From Nostoc linckia FACHB-104 (GTDB lineage Bacteria; Cyanobacteriota; Cyanobacteriia; Cyanobacteriales; Nostocaceae), in NCBI RefSeq assembly GCF_014696615.1, contig NZ_JACJQJ010000003.1, positions 124,001-188,000 of the forward strand: DNA of 64,000 bases. The letters are read 5' to 3'. The notes beneath the pieces are model-generated. The model was not told where the DNA came from. It did no database searches and was given only the letters and a program-made list of their open reading frames with translations. Position numbers and translations under genes: made by a program. Of this stretch, positions 19,564 to 27,720 are shown piece after piece (positions within the stretch are counted from its first letter, which is position 1; every line of letters starts with the position of its first letter).

Positions 19564-20268
19564 GAAATCAAGGAAAGGGACTCCCAACAAAAATATGCCA
19601 TTGCTGTGGTGAGCATCTCATATCTTGTTCAGTTAAAGACTTTTATCATACATAAAGTCAAAGGCAGCAGAGGACTCAGCAAAGAGGATTTTCAGCTTTC
19701 TGCACAGATACACCAAATCATCATCATCAATAAACCTATGGTAAAAGTGCTTTTTGCAAGAGATGGGCAAAGGGAATAAAGTTAAAGGGGAAAGGGAAAA
19801 TACAAAACCTTCCCTCCTTTTCCCTTCCTCTGCAAGAAGTCTAATGATTAGCCGGACATGATATCACTCATTGAATAATTTAATTTCAGAAAGTCCCAAA
19901 AGCAACTATGAGGTGTACTTAACTTTTACCAAAATTGAATATGATTCCTATATCAATTGAAATTTATCAGAAGCAAGGTTACCGGGCAGTCCCGATAAAA
20001 CAATGTTCACAGCCATAATTTACCATAATCCATAAAAACCTAGTTCCTTATTGCATAAATTCCCAGACAATAGTATTGTAAATTTCGTTATCCCTAAAAT
20101 GTGCTGAAAAATATCAGCATACAAATTCTTTCTGTGGCTGATTTAAACTTTGTGTTTAGATAGCCTACTTCTATTTATGCCTTGTTCTGAGCCAAAATCC
20201 CAGTTGGTAAACCCCTTGGTTTCTATGGTCACTAGCTTAAAAAGGGTTTTGCAAAATTAGGTTTTAAC
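19564..20268. other. Intergenic region between NRPS3 and the exporter
   Basis: About 700 bases with no convincing gene. It has a purine-rich/pyrimidine-rich hairpin-like stretch near 19768-19835 (AAGGGGAAAGGG opposed by CCTTTTCCCTTCC). The exporter promoter presumably lies near the right end. I see no other clear signal. Confidence 0.5.
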
Positions 20269-22194
20269 ATGAATTTATTTAGTAGAGAATTTTGGAAACA
20301 ATTTTTAGCGATCGCCAAACCTTATTGGTATCCTAATGCTAGTGAAGGTAGAAAATTTATCAATGTTTTATTATCCTGGTCTGTATTGGCTTTGGCAATT
20401 GGTTTAGTTATATCAATTAATGCTATCAACGTTTATAATAGTTTTGTCACCAGAGATTTAATCGACTTACTTGAACAAAGAGAAATACCTGCATTTTTTC
20501 GGCTATTATTTGTTTATGGGAATCTGCTGATAATTTTGATTCCTTTGGTAGGAATTTCACAATATTTAAGAAAAAAGATTGCCCTAGATTGGTATAATTT
20601 TTTAAATAATACTATTTTAGATAAATATTTTCAAAATCGCGCTTATTACCAAATAAACTTTCGCTCAGAAATTGAAAATCCAGACCAAAGAATTGCTCAA
20701 GAAGTTGAACAAATCCCTCAAATAGCTACACAAATTTTCTTTGTAGTGTTGGAGAGAGGGTTGGAGATTGTCACATTTTTAGGAGTGATTTGGTCAATTT
20801 ATAAGCCTGTAGCAGTGATAGTAGTTATTTACGGAATTTTAGGTAATATTATTGCTGGTTATCTTAGTCAAAGATTAATTAAGATTAATACCGCTCAATT
20901 AGAAAGTGTGGCTGATTACAGTTACAGCTTAACCCATGTTCGCAACAATGCCGAATCGGTGGCTTTCTTCCAAGGAGAAAATAAAGAATCAGATATAGTA
21001 AAACGCCGATTTGATAAATTGATGGAAGCTAAAAAACAAATGATTGGATGGTTGCGAGACCAACAGGTGTTTGTGACTAGCTATCAATCTTTTTTGAGTA
21101 TATTGCCTTTTTTAGGTATAGCACCTTTATATTTTTTCAATCAAATTGAATTAGGAGAAGTGAACCAAGCAAGTACGGCCTGTAATGTGTTTGCTGGCGC
21201 ATTATCTGTATTAGTGACAGAGTTTGGTACTTCTGGTAAGTTTGTGAATTTGGTGGAACGCTTATCTAATTTCTCAGAAATATTAGAATTTGCCAAAGCG
21301 AAGAAAATTGGCAAGAAAATTGAGACAGTAGAAGCAAATCGGTTAGCGTTGGAAAATTTGACTTTACAAACTCCTAACTATGAGAGAGTAATTGTTAAAA
21401 ATTTATCACTTCTTGTAGAATCTGGTCAGGGTCTATTAATAGTAGGGCCTAGTGGTCGTGGTAAGAGTTCTTTATTGCGAGCGATCGCAGGTTTATGGGA
21501 AGCTGGTGCTGGTAAAATTATCAGACCGAAGCTAGAAGAAATTTTGTTTTTACCCCAGCGTCCCTATTTGATTTTAGGAACCCTGCGGGAACAGCTTTTA
21601 TATCCTAACCAAAATCGTCAACTTCCAGATCAAGAATTAGAACAAATCTTACAACAAGTGAACCTTGCAGATTTGACATCAAGAGTGGGTGGTTTTGATG
21701 CAGAGGTTTATTGGGAAAACATTCTCTCTTTAGGTGAACAACAACGTCTCGCTTTTGCCAGATTATTAGTAATTCGTCCTCGTTATGTGATTTTAGATGA
21801 AGCTACTAGCGCCTTAGACTTAAAGAATGAAGAACAGATGTATCAACAGTTGCAACAAAGTGGCACAACTTTTATTAGTGTGGGACATCGAGAGAGTTTA
21901 TTTAGTTATCATCAGTTAGTTTTGGAACTCTCGGATGAATCAAGTTGGCGGCTTGTCCCGATGACAGAATACAGCATTAACCGGGAGTTTATGAAGCTAC
22001 CAGAGACTGAAGCTACAAATGTACTGGAAATTTTACCAGAAAAACCACAGATGCAAAAGTTAGACTTGACATCACTCAAGATTGAAGACTTACGTAAGCT
22101 ATGTGTAGAAAAAGGTATTAAATGGCGTAATGCACGCGGTACAGGTAAACACTTAACCAAAAGTGAAATGTTGACCATGTTGAACGAAACTTAG
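20269..22194 (+). CDS. ABC transporter, fused permease/ATPase (YddA/ABCD type), probable peptide exporter
   Basis: 641 residues. The N-terminal half has several hydrophobic segments. The ATPase half has Walker A GPSGRGKSS (about residues 393-401), the Q-loop LPQRPYL, the signature LSLGEQQR, Walker B VILDEATSALD and the switch His in VGHRES. LPQRPYL and LSLGE are typical of the YddA/peroxisomal ABCD-like group, whose members occur in many cyanobacterial peptide clusters. Being the next gene on the same strand after the NRPSs, it most likely exports the peptide. The last 45 residues or so form an extra tail (DLTSLKIEDLRKLC...KSEMLTML) resembling a SAP/Rho-N type helical motif, unusual for a transporter. 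Confidence 0.88.
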   Translation: MNLFSREFWKQFLAIAKPYWYPNASEGRKFINVLLSWSVLALAIGLVISINAINVYNSFVTRDLIDLLEQREIPAFFRLLFVYGNLLIILIPLVGISQYLRKKIALDWYNFLNNTILDKYFQNRAYYQINFRSEIENPDQRIAQEVEQIPQIATQIFFVVLERGLEIVTFLGVIWSIYKPVAVIVVIYGILGNIIAGYLSQRLIKINTAQLESVADYSYSLTHVRNNAESVAFFQGENKESDIVKRRFDKLMEAKKQMIGWLRDQQVFVTSYQSFLSILPFLGIAPLYFFNQIELGEVNQASTACNVFAGALSVLVTEFGTSGKFVNLVERLSNFSEILEFAKAKKIGKKIETVEANRLALENLTLQTPNYERVIVKNLSLLVESGQGLLIVGPSGRGKSSLLRAIAGLWEAGAGKIIRPKLEEILFLPQRPYLILGTLREQLLYPNQNRQLPDQELEQILQQVNLADLTSRVGGFDAEVYWENILSLGEQQRLAFARLLVIRPRYVILDEATSALDLKNEEQMYQQLQQSGTTFISVGHRESLFSYHQLVLELSDESSWRLVPMTEYSINREFMKLPETEATNVLEILPEKPQMQKLDLTSLKIEDLRKLCVEKGIKWRNARGTGKHLTKSEMLTMLNET

Positions 22195-22314
22195 TTTGTT
22201 CATTGCTCAAAGGATAAATAAGTTGAGTTGAATTTGAACTTTAGTATTTTTTGTATCCAAACAACCGGAAAGCGCGTTAGTATATGTAATATTTTTGAAT
22301 TTATCAATTTAGTC

Positions 22315-22488
22315 ATGGATACTTTTTCACTAGCAGCTAATGCTATTGCCAGCCTTGTGTTTTTGGAAGCTATCAAAGAAATCGGTAAAAATATTGGTAG
22401 AGCTGTTTCCGATTTTGTAGGATTTACCGTAAGTTTTATTACTGAAAAATTTAGGCAAGGTACACAGGCAATTTTTCATTGGAATTAG
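22315..22488 (+). CDS. Small hypothetical protein, 57 aa
   Basis: I chose ATG 22315; the open frame could extend to a TTG at 22228, but that part looks noncoding. The sequence begins MDTFSLAANAIASLVFLEAIKE, with one hydrophobic stretch and an amphipathic C-terminal part ending in HWN. It resembles a small membrane-associated peptide but is not recognised. It lies 120 bases after the exporter on the same strand and could be cotranscribed. It may not be a real gene. Confidence 0.35.
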   Translation: MDTFSLAANAIASLVFLEAIKEIGKNIGRAVSDFVGFTVSFITEKFRQGTQAIFHWN

Positions 22489-22676
22489 CGTTATTCAATT
22501 ACATAGAGATTGCCTGGATTACGTGCTATGTAATTCTTATGGTACGCCACAGCCAGCTAATTGAGTCACAATCTGCTTATCGAAGATTCGTGATTTGTTG
22601 AGTCGAGCGATTGCGATCGTTGTCTGATTGACTGTAATCTTCTCTAAAGAACGTTGGTTGAATAGCTGCTTCCGTT

Positions 22677-23200
22677 TCAATAGCCTGCTTGTACTAGATA
22701 TTTGTAGAGGACATCAATTATTCTATTAGCTCCCATCACCCCCCAACAGTCCAGTTGACTTTGTATACCTGTTGATGCTGAACAGCTTTAAGTTTTGACC
22801 AAATAGGCTTTTGCAAAAAAGATAAAGATTCAGGATTTGCTGCTTTAAAATCTTGATTCAATTGTTCTGTCATAATAAATAAAATATCCGCATCGTGTTT
22901 GTGTAGGACTTCAATACTTAAAGTCAACTCTAGTTGTTTTTGACTTTGCTGAATTAGTTTTAATCTAACGTCACTAAGAATTTGTCGATAAGATAAGAAA
23001 ATCTGGTCTATAGCTAGAGAAAATATCCGCCGCACCCGCAAGATAAATTACAGATACTGTTTTTGTTACTAATTTTTACCTAATTGCTGTCGTAATTTTT
23101 GGATGCGATTTTGATACTGAGTCAGCAATTCTTCGGCGCGATTGCTCTTTCTTAAAATTGCTGTGGGAACTGAATAAATCGCTTGGGTTGAAAAGCTTTA
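22677..23200 (-). pseudogene. Decayed iron-siderophore ABC transporter substrate-binding protein
   Basis: Three readable pieces on the minus strand match the C-terminal half of periplasmic siderophore-binding proteins. Piece one (about 23200-23069) reads RAEELLTQYQNRIQKLRQQL, then a stop. Piece two (about 23041-22736) reads EVLHKHDADILFIM ... PIWSKLKAVQHQQVYKVNW and ends at a stop within a G-run. A one-base frame change in that run (near 22738-22744) restores GANRIIDVLYKYL to a stop at 22677. The signal peptide and N-terminal lobe are gone and the middle is deleted. It could be a relic of a siderophore uptake locus; a sequencing indel could explain only the last lesion. Confidence 0.7.
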
Positions 23201-23274
23201 CCCCAGTTTTACCCCAGAAACGCCTATTAGGGTAAAAACCTCTACCTTACATTTTTACTCCAGTTTTACCCCAG
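23197..23274 (+). repeat. Four TTTACCCCAG direct repeats
   Basis: TTTACCCCAG occurs at 23197 and 23208, TTTACTCCAG near 23254 and TTTACCCCAG near 23265, with an inverted-like GGGTAAAAA near 23230. They lie just outside the left attachment site. Function is unknown; they could be protein-binding sites. Confidence 0.5.
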
Positions 23275-23348
23275 TTCTTTATCCAAACTACCCAAAATAA
23301 CCGCAAAAATCTCTAAAGGCTGGTTTTATAAGCACTTGAACGTCCAAC

Positions 23349-23367
23349 AAAAAAAGGCTTGAAAGCC
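23349..23367 (-). terminator. Probable original tRNA-Cys terminator
   Basis: On the minus strand the GGCT/AGCC stem is followed by seven T. It lies just beyond the displaced 3' end of tRNA-Cys, so it would have terminated the tRNA before integration. A comparable hairpin (AAGGCT/AGCCTT, 31731-31745) lies next to the intact tRNA inside the element. Confidence 0.5.
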
Positions 23368-23388
23368 CTGAAATACTTGATTTTGTTA

Positions 23389-23433
23389 AAGGCGGCACCC
23401 GGATTTGAACCGGGGGATGGAGGTTTTGCAGAC
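23389..23433. repeat. attL: 45-bp copy of the tRNA-Cys 3' half
   Basis: Identical to 31747-31791 at an offset of 8358 bases and ends within the anticodon stem-loop. Immediately right, GCAGAC (23428) and GTCTGC (23441) form an inverted pair around seven bases, as expected for core-type integrase sites. Confidence 0.9.
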
Positions 23434-23487
23434 TGGCACTGTCTGCCCTTATGTGCCTCAAGTGCTTAAATAGTAAGAAATATAGCC

Positions 23488-23554
23488 TTGACTATCTTGA
23501 CTTTGACTATCAGCCCGACTATCATGATGGGAGATAAAGGTTTATGATAGTCAA
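23488..23554. promoter_or_regulatory. Left cluster of TTGACTATC motifs (putative integrase arm sites)
   Basis: TTGACTATC occurs at 23488 and 23503, CGACTATC at 23516, and the inverted GATAGTCAA at 23546-23554, directly abutting the integrase ATG. The same motif occurs twice at the other end of the element (31675, 31687). Paired motifs inside both ends fit arm-type binding sites, and the one touching the start codon could allow autoregulation. Confidence 0.65.
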
Positions 23555-24748
23555 ATGAATACTGCTAAGAAGATTAAGGGTAATGTGGGCATTGAGGAAT
23601 ACAGGGGTAAGCTTAGGCTTAGGCTCCCTAGAACTGTAACTGAAGGTGGTAAACAGGTATACCTAAGCACTGGGTTAGATGCTAATGAGGTTAATCGCCG
23701 CAGAGTCTCCTCAGTCGCTAACTGGATGGAAGAGGATATCCTAACAGGTCAGCTAGACCCTACCCTAGACCGCTATAGAGAGAAACTAGAGGCTTACAGG
23801 CAGCCCCAGTTAACCATAGTGAAGCCTAAGACCCCTCAGACTGACCTAGTAGAACTCTGGGATAGGTACTGTGAGTTTATGAAACCTCAGCTAGCATCTA
23901 CTACCTATATAAAGGACTATGCCAGGAAATATAAGAACCATATTAAGTCCCTACCAACTAAGGACTTAACTCAGGCGATCGCCATTAGGGACTACTTACT
24001 CACCGAGTTATCCCCTAATGCTGCCAAGAGGGTTATTACATACATAGCCGCCTGCTGTAAGTGGGCTGTAGGCTCAGGGTTAATCAAGGATAATCCCTTT
24101 GCAGGTATGTCTGAGGATATTAAGCTACCTAAGCATGACTCAGATGCCATAGACCCCTTTACCAAGGAAGAGATGAATATCATCATCCAAGCATTTGAGG
24201 AGACCAGACCCCACTATGCCCCCTTTGTTAAGTTCCTATTCTGGACTGGGTGCCGGACTGGGGAAGCCATAGCGCTACAGTGGAAGCATATAAACTCTGA
24301 GTGTACCCAAATAACCTTTAGTGAGTCTTATGACAGTGCCTTGAATATCCGCAAGGGGACTAAAACTGGTAAGTCTAGGAAGTTCCCATGTAATACCCAG
24401 GTTAGGCAGTTATTACTATCTATCAGACCTTCTAGCCCAGACCTAGAGCAATCAGTATTTACTAGCCCTACTGGGGGAATCATTAATAACACTAGGTTCT
24501 CTAATCAGGTCTGGAAAGGCGGCAAGGTAGGTAAGAAGCAATATAAAGGGGTTATTCAACAGCTAATGAATGAAGGTAAAATAGACCGCTACAGATGCCT
24601 ATATAACACTAGGCACACCTTCATAACACTAATGCTGGCTGAGGGTCTAACAGTCCCTACAGTAGCCAAGTTAGTTGGTAACAGCCCAGAGATTATCCTT
24701 AAACACTATGCGGGTAACACAGTACCCCTAGAGTTACCCAGTATCTAA
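23555..24748 (+). CDS. Tyrosine recombinase/integrase of the tRNA-Cys element
   Basis: 397 residues. The N-terminus (about 10-60) looks like an arm-DNA-binding domain with basic beta-strand residues, followed by a core-binding region (about 95-185) and a catalytic domain. Catalytic candidates: R234 in TGCRTGEA, R353 in NTRHTF, and nucleophile Y385 in LKHYAGN. Two usual residues differ: the HxxR histidine position is Tyr350, and the later His/Trp position is Asn376 (VGNSPE). It lies next to attL, the usual position for a tRNA-targeting integrase. It is written with many AGG/AGA and CTA codons, unlike its chromosomal neighbours. The gene should catalyse integration and, with a possible helper, excision. 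Confidence 0.92.
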   Translation: MNTAKKIKGNVGIEEYRGKLRLRLPRTVTEGGKQVYLSTGLDANEVNRRRVSSVANWMEEDILTGQLDPTLDRYREKLEAYRQPQLTIVKPKTPQTDLVELWDRYCEFMKPQLASTTYIKDYARKYKNHIKSLPTKDLTQAIAIRDYLLTELSPNAAKRVITYIAACCKWAVGSGLIKDNPFAGMSEDIKLPKHDSDAIDPFTKEEMNIIIQAFEETRPHYAPFVKFLFWTGCRTGEAIALQWKHINSECTQITFSESYDSALNIRKGTKTGKSRKFPCNTQVRQLLLSIRPSSPDLEQSVFTSPTGGIINNTRFSNQVWKGGKVGKKQYKGVIQQLMNEGKIDRYRCLYNTRHTFITLMLAEGLTVPTVAKLVGNSPEIILKHYAGNTVPLELPSI

Positions 24749-24753
24749 CTAGG

Positions 24754-24780
24754 AAGCCCCTAGGGAACCTCTAGGGGCTT
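24754..24780. terminator. Terminator between integrase and the convergent gene
   Basis: Perfect 10-bp arms (AAGCCCCTAG and CTAGGGGCTT) around seven bases, between two convergent genes. It probably acts in both directions. Confidence 0.75.
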
Positions 24781-24791
24781 ATAGGTCAGGT

Positions 24792-25175
24792 CTACTCAAA
24801 GGTGTAGACTTCCTCATGTGGTAACTTATCTAGCATTTGTAAGTCCTTAATATTATGTATGTAGCATTGGGTATGGTATCCAGATGTGTGGTTAACCTGG
24901 GAAGCCTCTATTACTTCCCTACTGGCAGCCAATAAAGTACCATCAGCCAACTCATAGACCAGCAAGGCTGGGTTAATGCGCTTATAGTCCTCTATTTGGA
25001 TACCTTTAAGGTCATAGAAATACTTAACTGCTGCCCCAAAGTGACTATTAGTAGGATAGTTAACAGAAACAGGCTGACCATCCTGAGTGTTAAGAGATAC
25101 TAAAGTAGGTCTAGGAACTACACAAACTAAGCCAACTGTGCTATAATAGGTATATTGAGCATTCTTGCCAAACAT
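24792..25175 (-). CDS. Hypothetical protein of the element, 127 aa
   Basis: It begins MFGKNAQYTYYSTVGLVCVV, is soluble-looking without clear membrane segments, and has two cysteines. An AGGATT ribosome-site-like sequence precedes the ATG. It is last in a leftward run of four genes (26636 to 24792) and is separated from the gene before it by a hairpin. I do not recognise the family. CTA/AGG-rich codon use matches the rest of the element. Confidence 0.6.
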   Translation of the reverse strand: MFGKNAQYTYYSTVGLVCVVPRPTLVSLNTQDGQPVSVNYPTNSHFGAAVKYFYDLKGIQIEDYKRINPALLVYELADGTLLAASREVIEASQVNHTSGYHTQCYIHNIKDLQMLDKLPHEEVYTFE

Positions 25176-25218
25176 ATTTTAATCCTTTAGGGCTGTAACC
25201 CTATGTGTGTTTAGTGGT

Positions 25219-25250
25219 ACCTCTTGAGTAGCTGTAACTACTTAAGAGGT
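25219..25250. promoter_or_regulatory. Long hairpin between two minus-strand element genes
   Basis: ACCTCTT and AAGAGGT, extended inward by near-complementary AGTAG/CTACT, form a stem between the genes at 25271 and 24792. T-residues follow on the + side only. It may be a terminator or a regulatory dyad. Confidence 0.45.
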
Positions 25251-25270
25251 TTTGCATTAGGTATCTGGGG

Positions 25271-25807
25271 TTAGCCCCTATCAGCCCAGAACTGAGCCTC
25301 TGTTAATGCGCCATAGAACTGAATATTTCTGACCTGTGCGGCTGTCCATTGCCCCCTATTCTCTCGGGTAGGCATAAACCCTCTTGGTCTGTCATAAGGG
25401 GCTGTCCAGGTCTTCTGATGTATTTGAACATTCTGGGCTAACTGGTACCCAAAGGGGTCAGTATTGAAACTAGGCGCATAACCAAACTCCCAATAACCAT
25501 CAGTCCTTCTAGTTGGACTGTTTAACCCATTAACCCATCGGATGTTCCAGTCAAAATAAGGCTTCCTGAACATCTCGCCATCTATGCGGCTTAGTCTGAC
25601 CTTAGAGAATCCATACTCGGTTATCTGGGGAAATATGGCTATTAGTTCCTCCCATTGCTCCTTTAGGGCTACTGTCTCTTCATCTAGGAACTCTACCGGG
25701 GTCTTCAGGTAAACTTTGAGTACCCCAGACTTAGGGTTAAACCTTAGCTCGGCTGAGACCTCTAGGGTCTCCTCTTGTCCTAAGTGCTGGAAAGATACTT
25801 CCATCAT
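25271..25807 (-). CDS. Hypothetical protein of the element, 178 aa
   Basis: It begins MMEVSFQHLGQEETLEVSAE. It is rich in aromatic residues in its C-terminal half (YFDWNIRWVNG, DGYWEFGY), with no membrane segment and no recognised motif. The start is uncertain between two adjacent ATGs (25807, 25804). Two palindromes lie just upstream (25847-25892), so its transcription may be controlled separately from the gene pair at 25907-26636. Confidence 0.6.
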   Translation of the reverse strand: MMEVSFQHLGQEETLEVSAELRFNPKSGVLKVYLKTPVEFLDEETVALKEQWEELIAIFPQITEYGFSKVRLSRIDGEMFRKPYFDWNIRWVNGLNSPTRRTDGYWEFGYAPSFNTDPFGYQLAQNVQIHQKTWTAPYDRPRGFMPTRENRGQWTAAQVRNIQFYGALTEAQFWADRG

Positions 25808-25846
25808 GGGGTCATTCTGGGGTAGGGTTGATACCCTTATTTAGTC

Positions 25847-25892
25847 AATATGAGCATTACTCATATTTGAAAGGTTTCGACAACCATCGAAA
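25847..25892. promoter_or_regulatory. Twin perfect palindromes upstream of the 178-aa gene
   Basis: AATATGAG / CTCATATT (25847-25867, five-base spacer) and TTTCGA / TCGAAA (25875-25892, six-base spacer) lie in the 99-base gap before the 25807 start. They look like operator sites for a dimeric repressor, such as one of the element's ribbon-helix-helix proteins. Confidence 0.5.
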
Positions 25893-25906
25893 TAGTTAGC
25901 CAATGC

Positions 25907-26389
25907 TTAGTCCGCCTCAGGTAACCCTAGTTGCTCCTCTAGGCTGCCTAGAACTATCTGTACCGAAACATTAGGCTCAGGCAATCCTTCTCTGTCCTGT
26001 CTGTCCCTGATAATCCTATTGGCTACATCTGCCCATTCCCTAAGCTCCCTGGATACCCTCAGAGAGTTCCCCTGTTGATACTGCTGATACAGGCTGTCTA
26101 CTGTGTCACAGGCAATCTGAAGTAATCTTTCTTGTCTCTGGTCAGAACTCAGCCCAGACTCAGAGACTAACCTATCAACCTTAGTAGGTATCAATACCTC
26201 AGCATTAACCGCCTTGGGTACCTTTGAATGCTTGAAATGGTTATAAACATTCTGAGGGGTTACAGATACCCCTTGAGTCCCTAAGTAATCCGCAAGGGCT
26301 GAGGCAGGTAACCCCATAGCTACCCTTTGGTTAAACTCAGCCAACCTATCATGGTCTAATCGGCATATTAAACATTTCCTAGTTGCCAT
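25907..26389 (-). CDS. CxxC/HTH DNA-binding protein, small-terminase-like
   Basis: 160 residues. The N-terminus has CLICRLDH with a CxxC pair, then a helix-turn-helix-like stretch (VAMGLPASALADYLGTQG), then VYNHFKHSKVP with two histidines. This C-x2-C...H-x3-H pattern around an HTH is common in small phage and mobile-element proteins, some resembling terminase small subunits. The C-terminal half is helical and acidic. The start overlaps the end of the RHH gene (26379-26636) by 11 bases, so the two are probably translated from one message. The terminase link is inference. Confidence 0.65.
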   Translation of the reverse strand: MATRKCLICRLDHDRLAEFNQRVAMGLPASALADYLGTQGVSVTPQNVYNHFKHSKVPKAVNAEVLIPTKVDRLVSESGLSSDQRQERLLQIACDTVDSLYQQYQQGNSLRVSRELREWADVANRIIRDRQDREGLPEPNVSVQIVLGSLEEQLGLPEAD

Positions 26390-26636
26390 TAGCCTTAACC
26401 TCCTGTAACTGGCTGATTAACTCATCTAGACCATCTAGGAAGTTATCAGGCTCTAACCCTTGCAGGTATTCTAGGCAATCATGATAAGCCCTAGCCTCTG
26501 CCTTGGACATCCTAGCCAGCTTTAATATTTCCCTAATGACATCAGTTAGGGTTAACCCAGATGTAGCTGATAAACCCTCAAGCCATCTGCGATCGCTATC
26601 TGTTAGCCGAATAGTAACCCTGTTATCCTTAGCCAT
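26379..26636 (-). CDS. Ribbon-helix-helix (CopG/Arc-like) protein, 85 aa
   Basis: RVTIRLTDSDRRWLEGL followed by GLTLTDVIREILKL gives the beta-strand/two-helix pattern of RHH DNA-binding proteins; the rest is acidic helix. I chose ATG 26636 because AAGGAG lies nine bases upstream, in preference to a TTG 45 bases earlier. It is first in the leftward pair with the CxxC/HTH gene and divergent from the 26726 gene, so it may control that 90-base promoter region. Confidence 0.7.
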   Translation of the reverse strand: MAKDNRVTIRLTDSDRRWLEGLSATSGLTLTDVIREILKLARMSKAEARAYHDCLEYLQGLEPDNFLDGLDELISQLQEVKANGN

Positions 26637-26725
26637 CTTAGTAATCTCCTTAGTAGTTTCTATAGGTATTTTGTCAGCCAAAGTAGTTGACTAAATATTC
26701 TTAGAAACTGATAAAACTTACCAGT

Positions 26726-27367
26726 ATGACCAACCTAGAACAACAGATTGCAGACCTAGCCAAACAACAGATGGCTTTACAAGCCCAGAAGGATAAAGAG
26801 GAAGCCCAGAAGGCAGCCAAGAAAGCCTTTGAATGGAACTCAAAGGTCAAGTTGGTTAGATTCCTAGAACAGTATTTAGATGACCATATTAGACTAGGTA
26901 AACTGACTCCTGATATCTTCTTTAATGTCTACAGAAAGTATCGAGAAATCTACCAGGATTCTGATGACCAACTGAGTCTATTTGTATCTACAGTTATCAA
27001 GCTTATCAGTCATCCTTGGCATGGGGTTGAATGCAAGACAGCCTTCATTGGTAATGGGGGTTTATTGTACAAAGGTCAGACCTATGAAGACCCTCAGAAG
27101 TTATATCTAGAGATTGTCTTTGGTACCATTCTAGGGGAACTAACCAATGACCCTTTTGGTACTGATGTCTGGTTCTATGAGTTATTACAACTGCATTTTG
27201 AAGACCCTACAGCCTTTCCAGCTTATGCACAAATGGGGGAAGTCAAAACCAGAATATTACCCCTACTGAAGCGCATTGTTGACCTAGAGAAAACCTCTCA
27301 GGAGTTACCAGAGTTATCAGATTTAACTACTGATGATGCTTTGTATATCCAGAGTTTACTTAACTAG
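26726..27367 (+). CDS. Hypothetical coiled-coil protein of the element, 213 aa
   Basis: The N-terminal 40 residues (LEQQIADLAKQQMALQAQK...) are strongly charged and predicted coiled coil. The rest is an acidic, mostly helical domain with WHGVECKTAFIGNGG and several Trp/Phe residues. No family is recognised. It is followed by a compact terminator and then a 76-aa gene on the same strand, and is divergent from the RHH gene at 26636. Confidence 0.6.
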   Translation: MTNLEQQIADLAKQQMALQAQKDKEEAQKAAKKAFEWNSKVKLVRFLEQYLDDHIRLGKLTPDIFFNVYRKYREIYQDSDDQLSLFVSTVIKLISHPWHGVECKTAFIGNGGLLYKGQTYEDPQKLYLEIVFGTILGELTNDPFGTDVWFYELLQLHFEDPTAFPAYAQMGEVKTRILPLLKRIVDLEKTSQELPELSDLTTDDALYIQSLLN

Positions 27368-27374
27368 GTCTTAG

Positions 27375-27394
27375 GGTTCCCTATGGAACCTTTT
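27375..27394 (+). terminator. Terminator after the 213-aa gene
   Basis: GGTTCC/GGAACC stem with a four-base loop followed by TTTT, eight bases past the stop. The next gene starts 24 bases later, so it may be leaky. Confidence 0.65.
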
Positions 27395-27417
27395 AAACAT
27401 TACTAAAGGACAAACAA

Positions 27418-27648
27418 ATGATTATCAATAGTACAGAAGGCGCAGCCTTGGAAGTTAATATTGACCCTGAGTTACTCCAGAAGATTCAGGAGTTATCTGA
27501 GGAGTCTAGTACATCCCTAGATACTGTTGTTGAGGTTAGTTTATGGAAGATTATTCCTGAGCTTAGAAGACTTATTTCTGCCCAAAGTAGCTATGGGTTA
27601 GCCTATAAGGTCTCAGAGGCAGATAAGGTTAACCTATTGACTGAATAG
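27418..27648 (+). CDS. Small possible RHH protein, 76 aa
   Basis: AALEVNIDPELLQKIQELSE followed by SLDTVVEVSLWKIIPEL resembles a ribbon-helix-helix core. The ribosome site AAAGGA lies seven bases before ATG. It follows the 213-aa gene on the same strand. Function is unknown; DNA binding is inference from pattern only. Confidence 0.55.
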   Translation: MIINSTEGAALEVNIDPELLQKIQELSEESSTSLDTVVEVSLWKIIPELRRLISAQSSYGLAYKVSEADKVNLLTE

Positions 27649-27682
27649 GGGTATATAGTAAGCCCTTAAATATAACTAAGAC

Positions 27683-27705
27683 CCCCTAGGTTTCCCTAGG
27701 GGTTT
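27683..27705 (+). terminator. Terminator with CCCCTAGG/CCTAGGGG stem
   Basis: Perfect 8-bp arms, a four-base loop and three T, between convergent genes ending at 27648 and 27721. It has the same CCTAGG character as the integrase terminator. Confidence 0.7.
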
Positions 27706-27720
27706 ATTAATGTGTTTATA

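Noticed and set aside
22228-22314. N-terminal extension of the small gene at 22315
   Set aside because: It needs a TTG start and lacks a convincing ribosome site.
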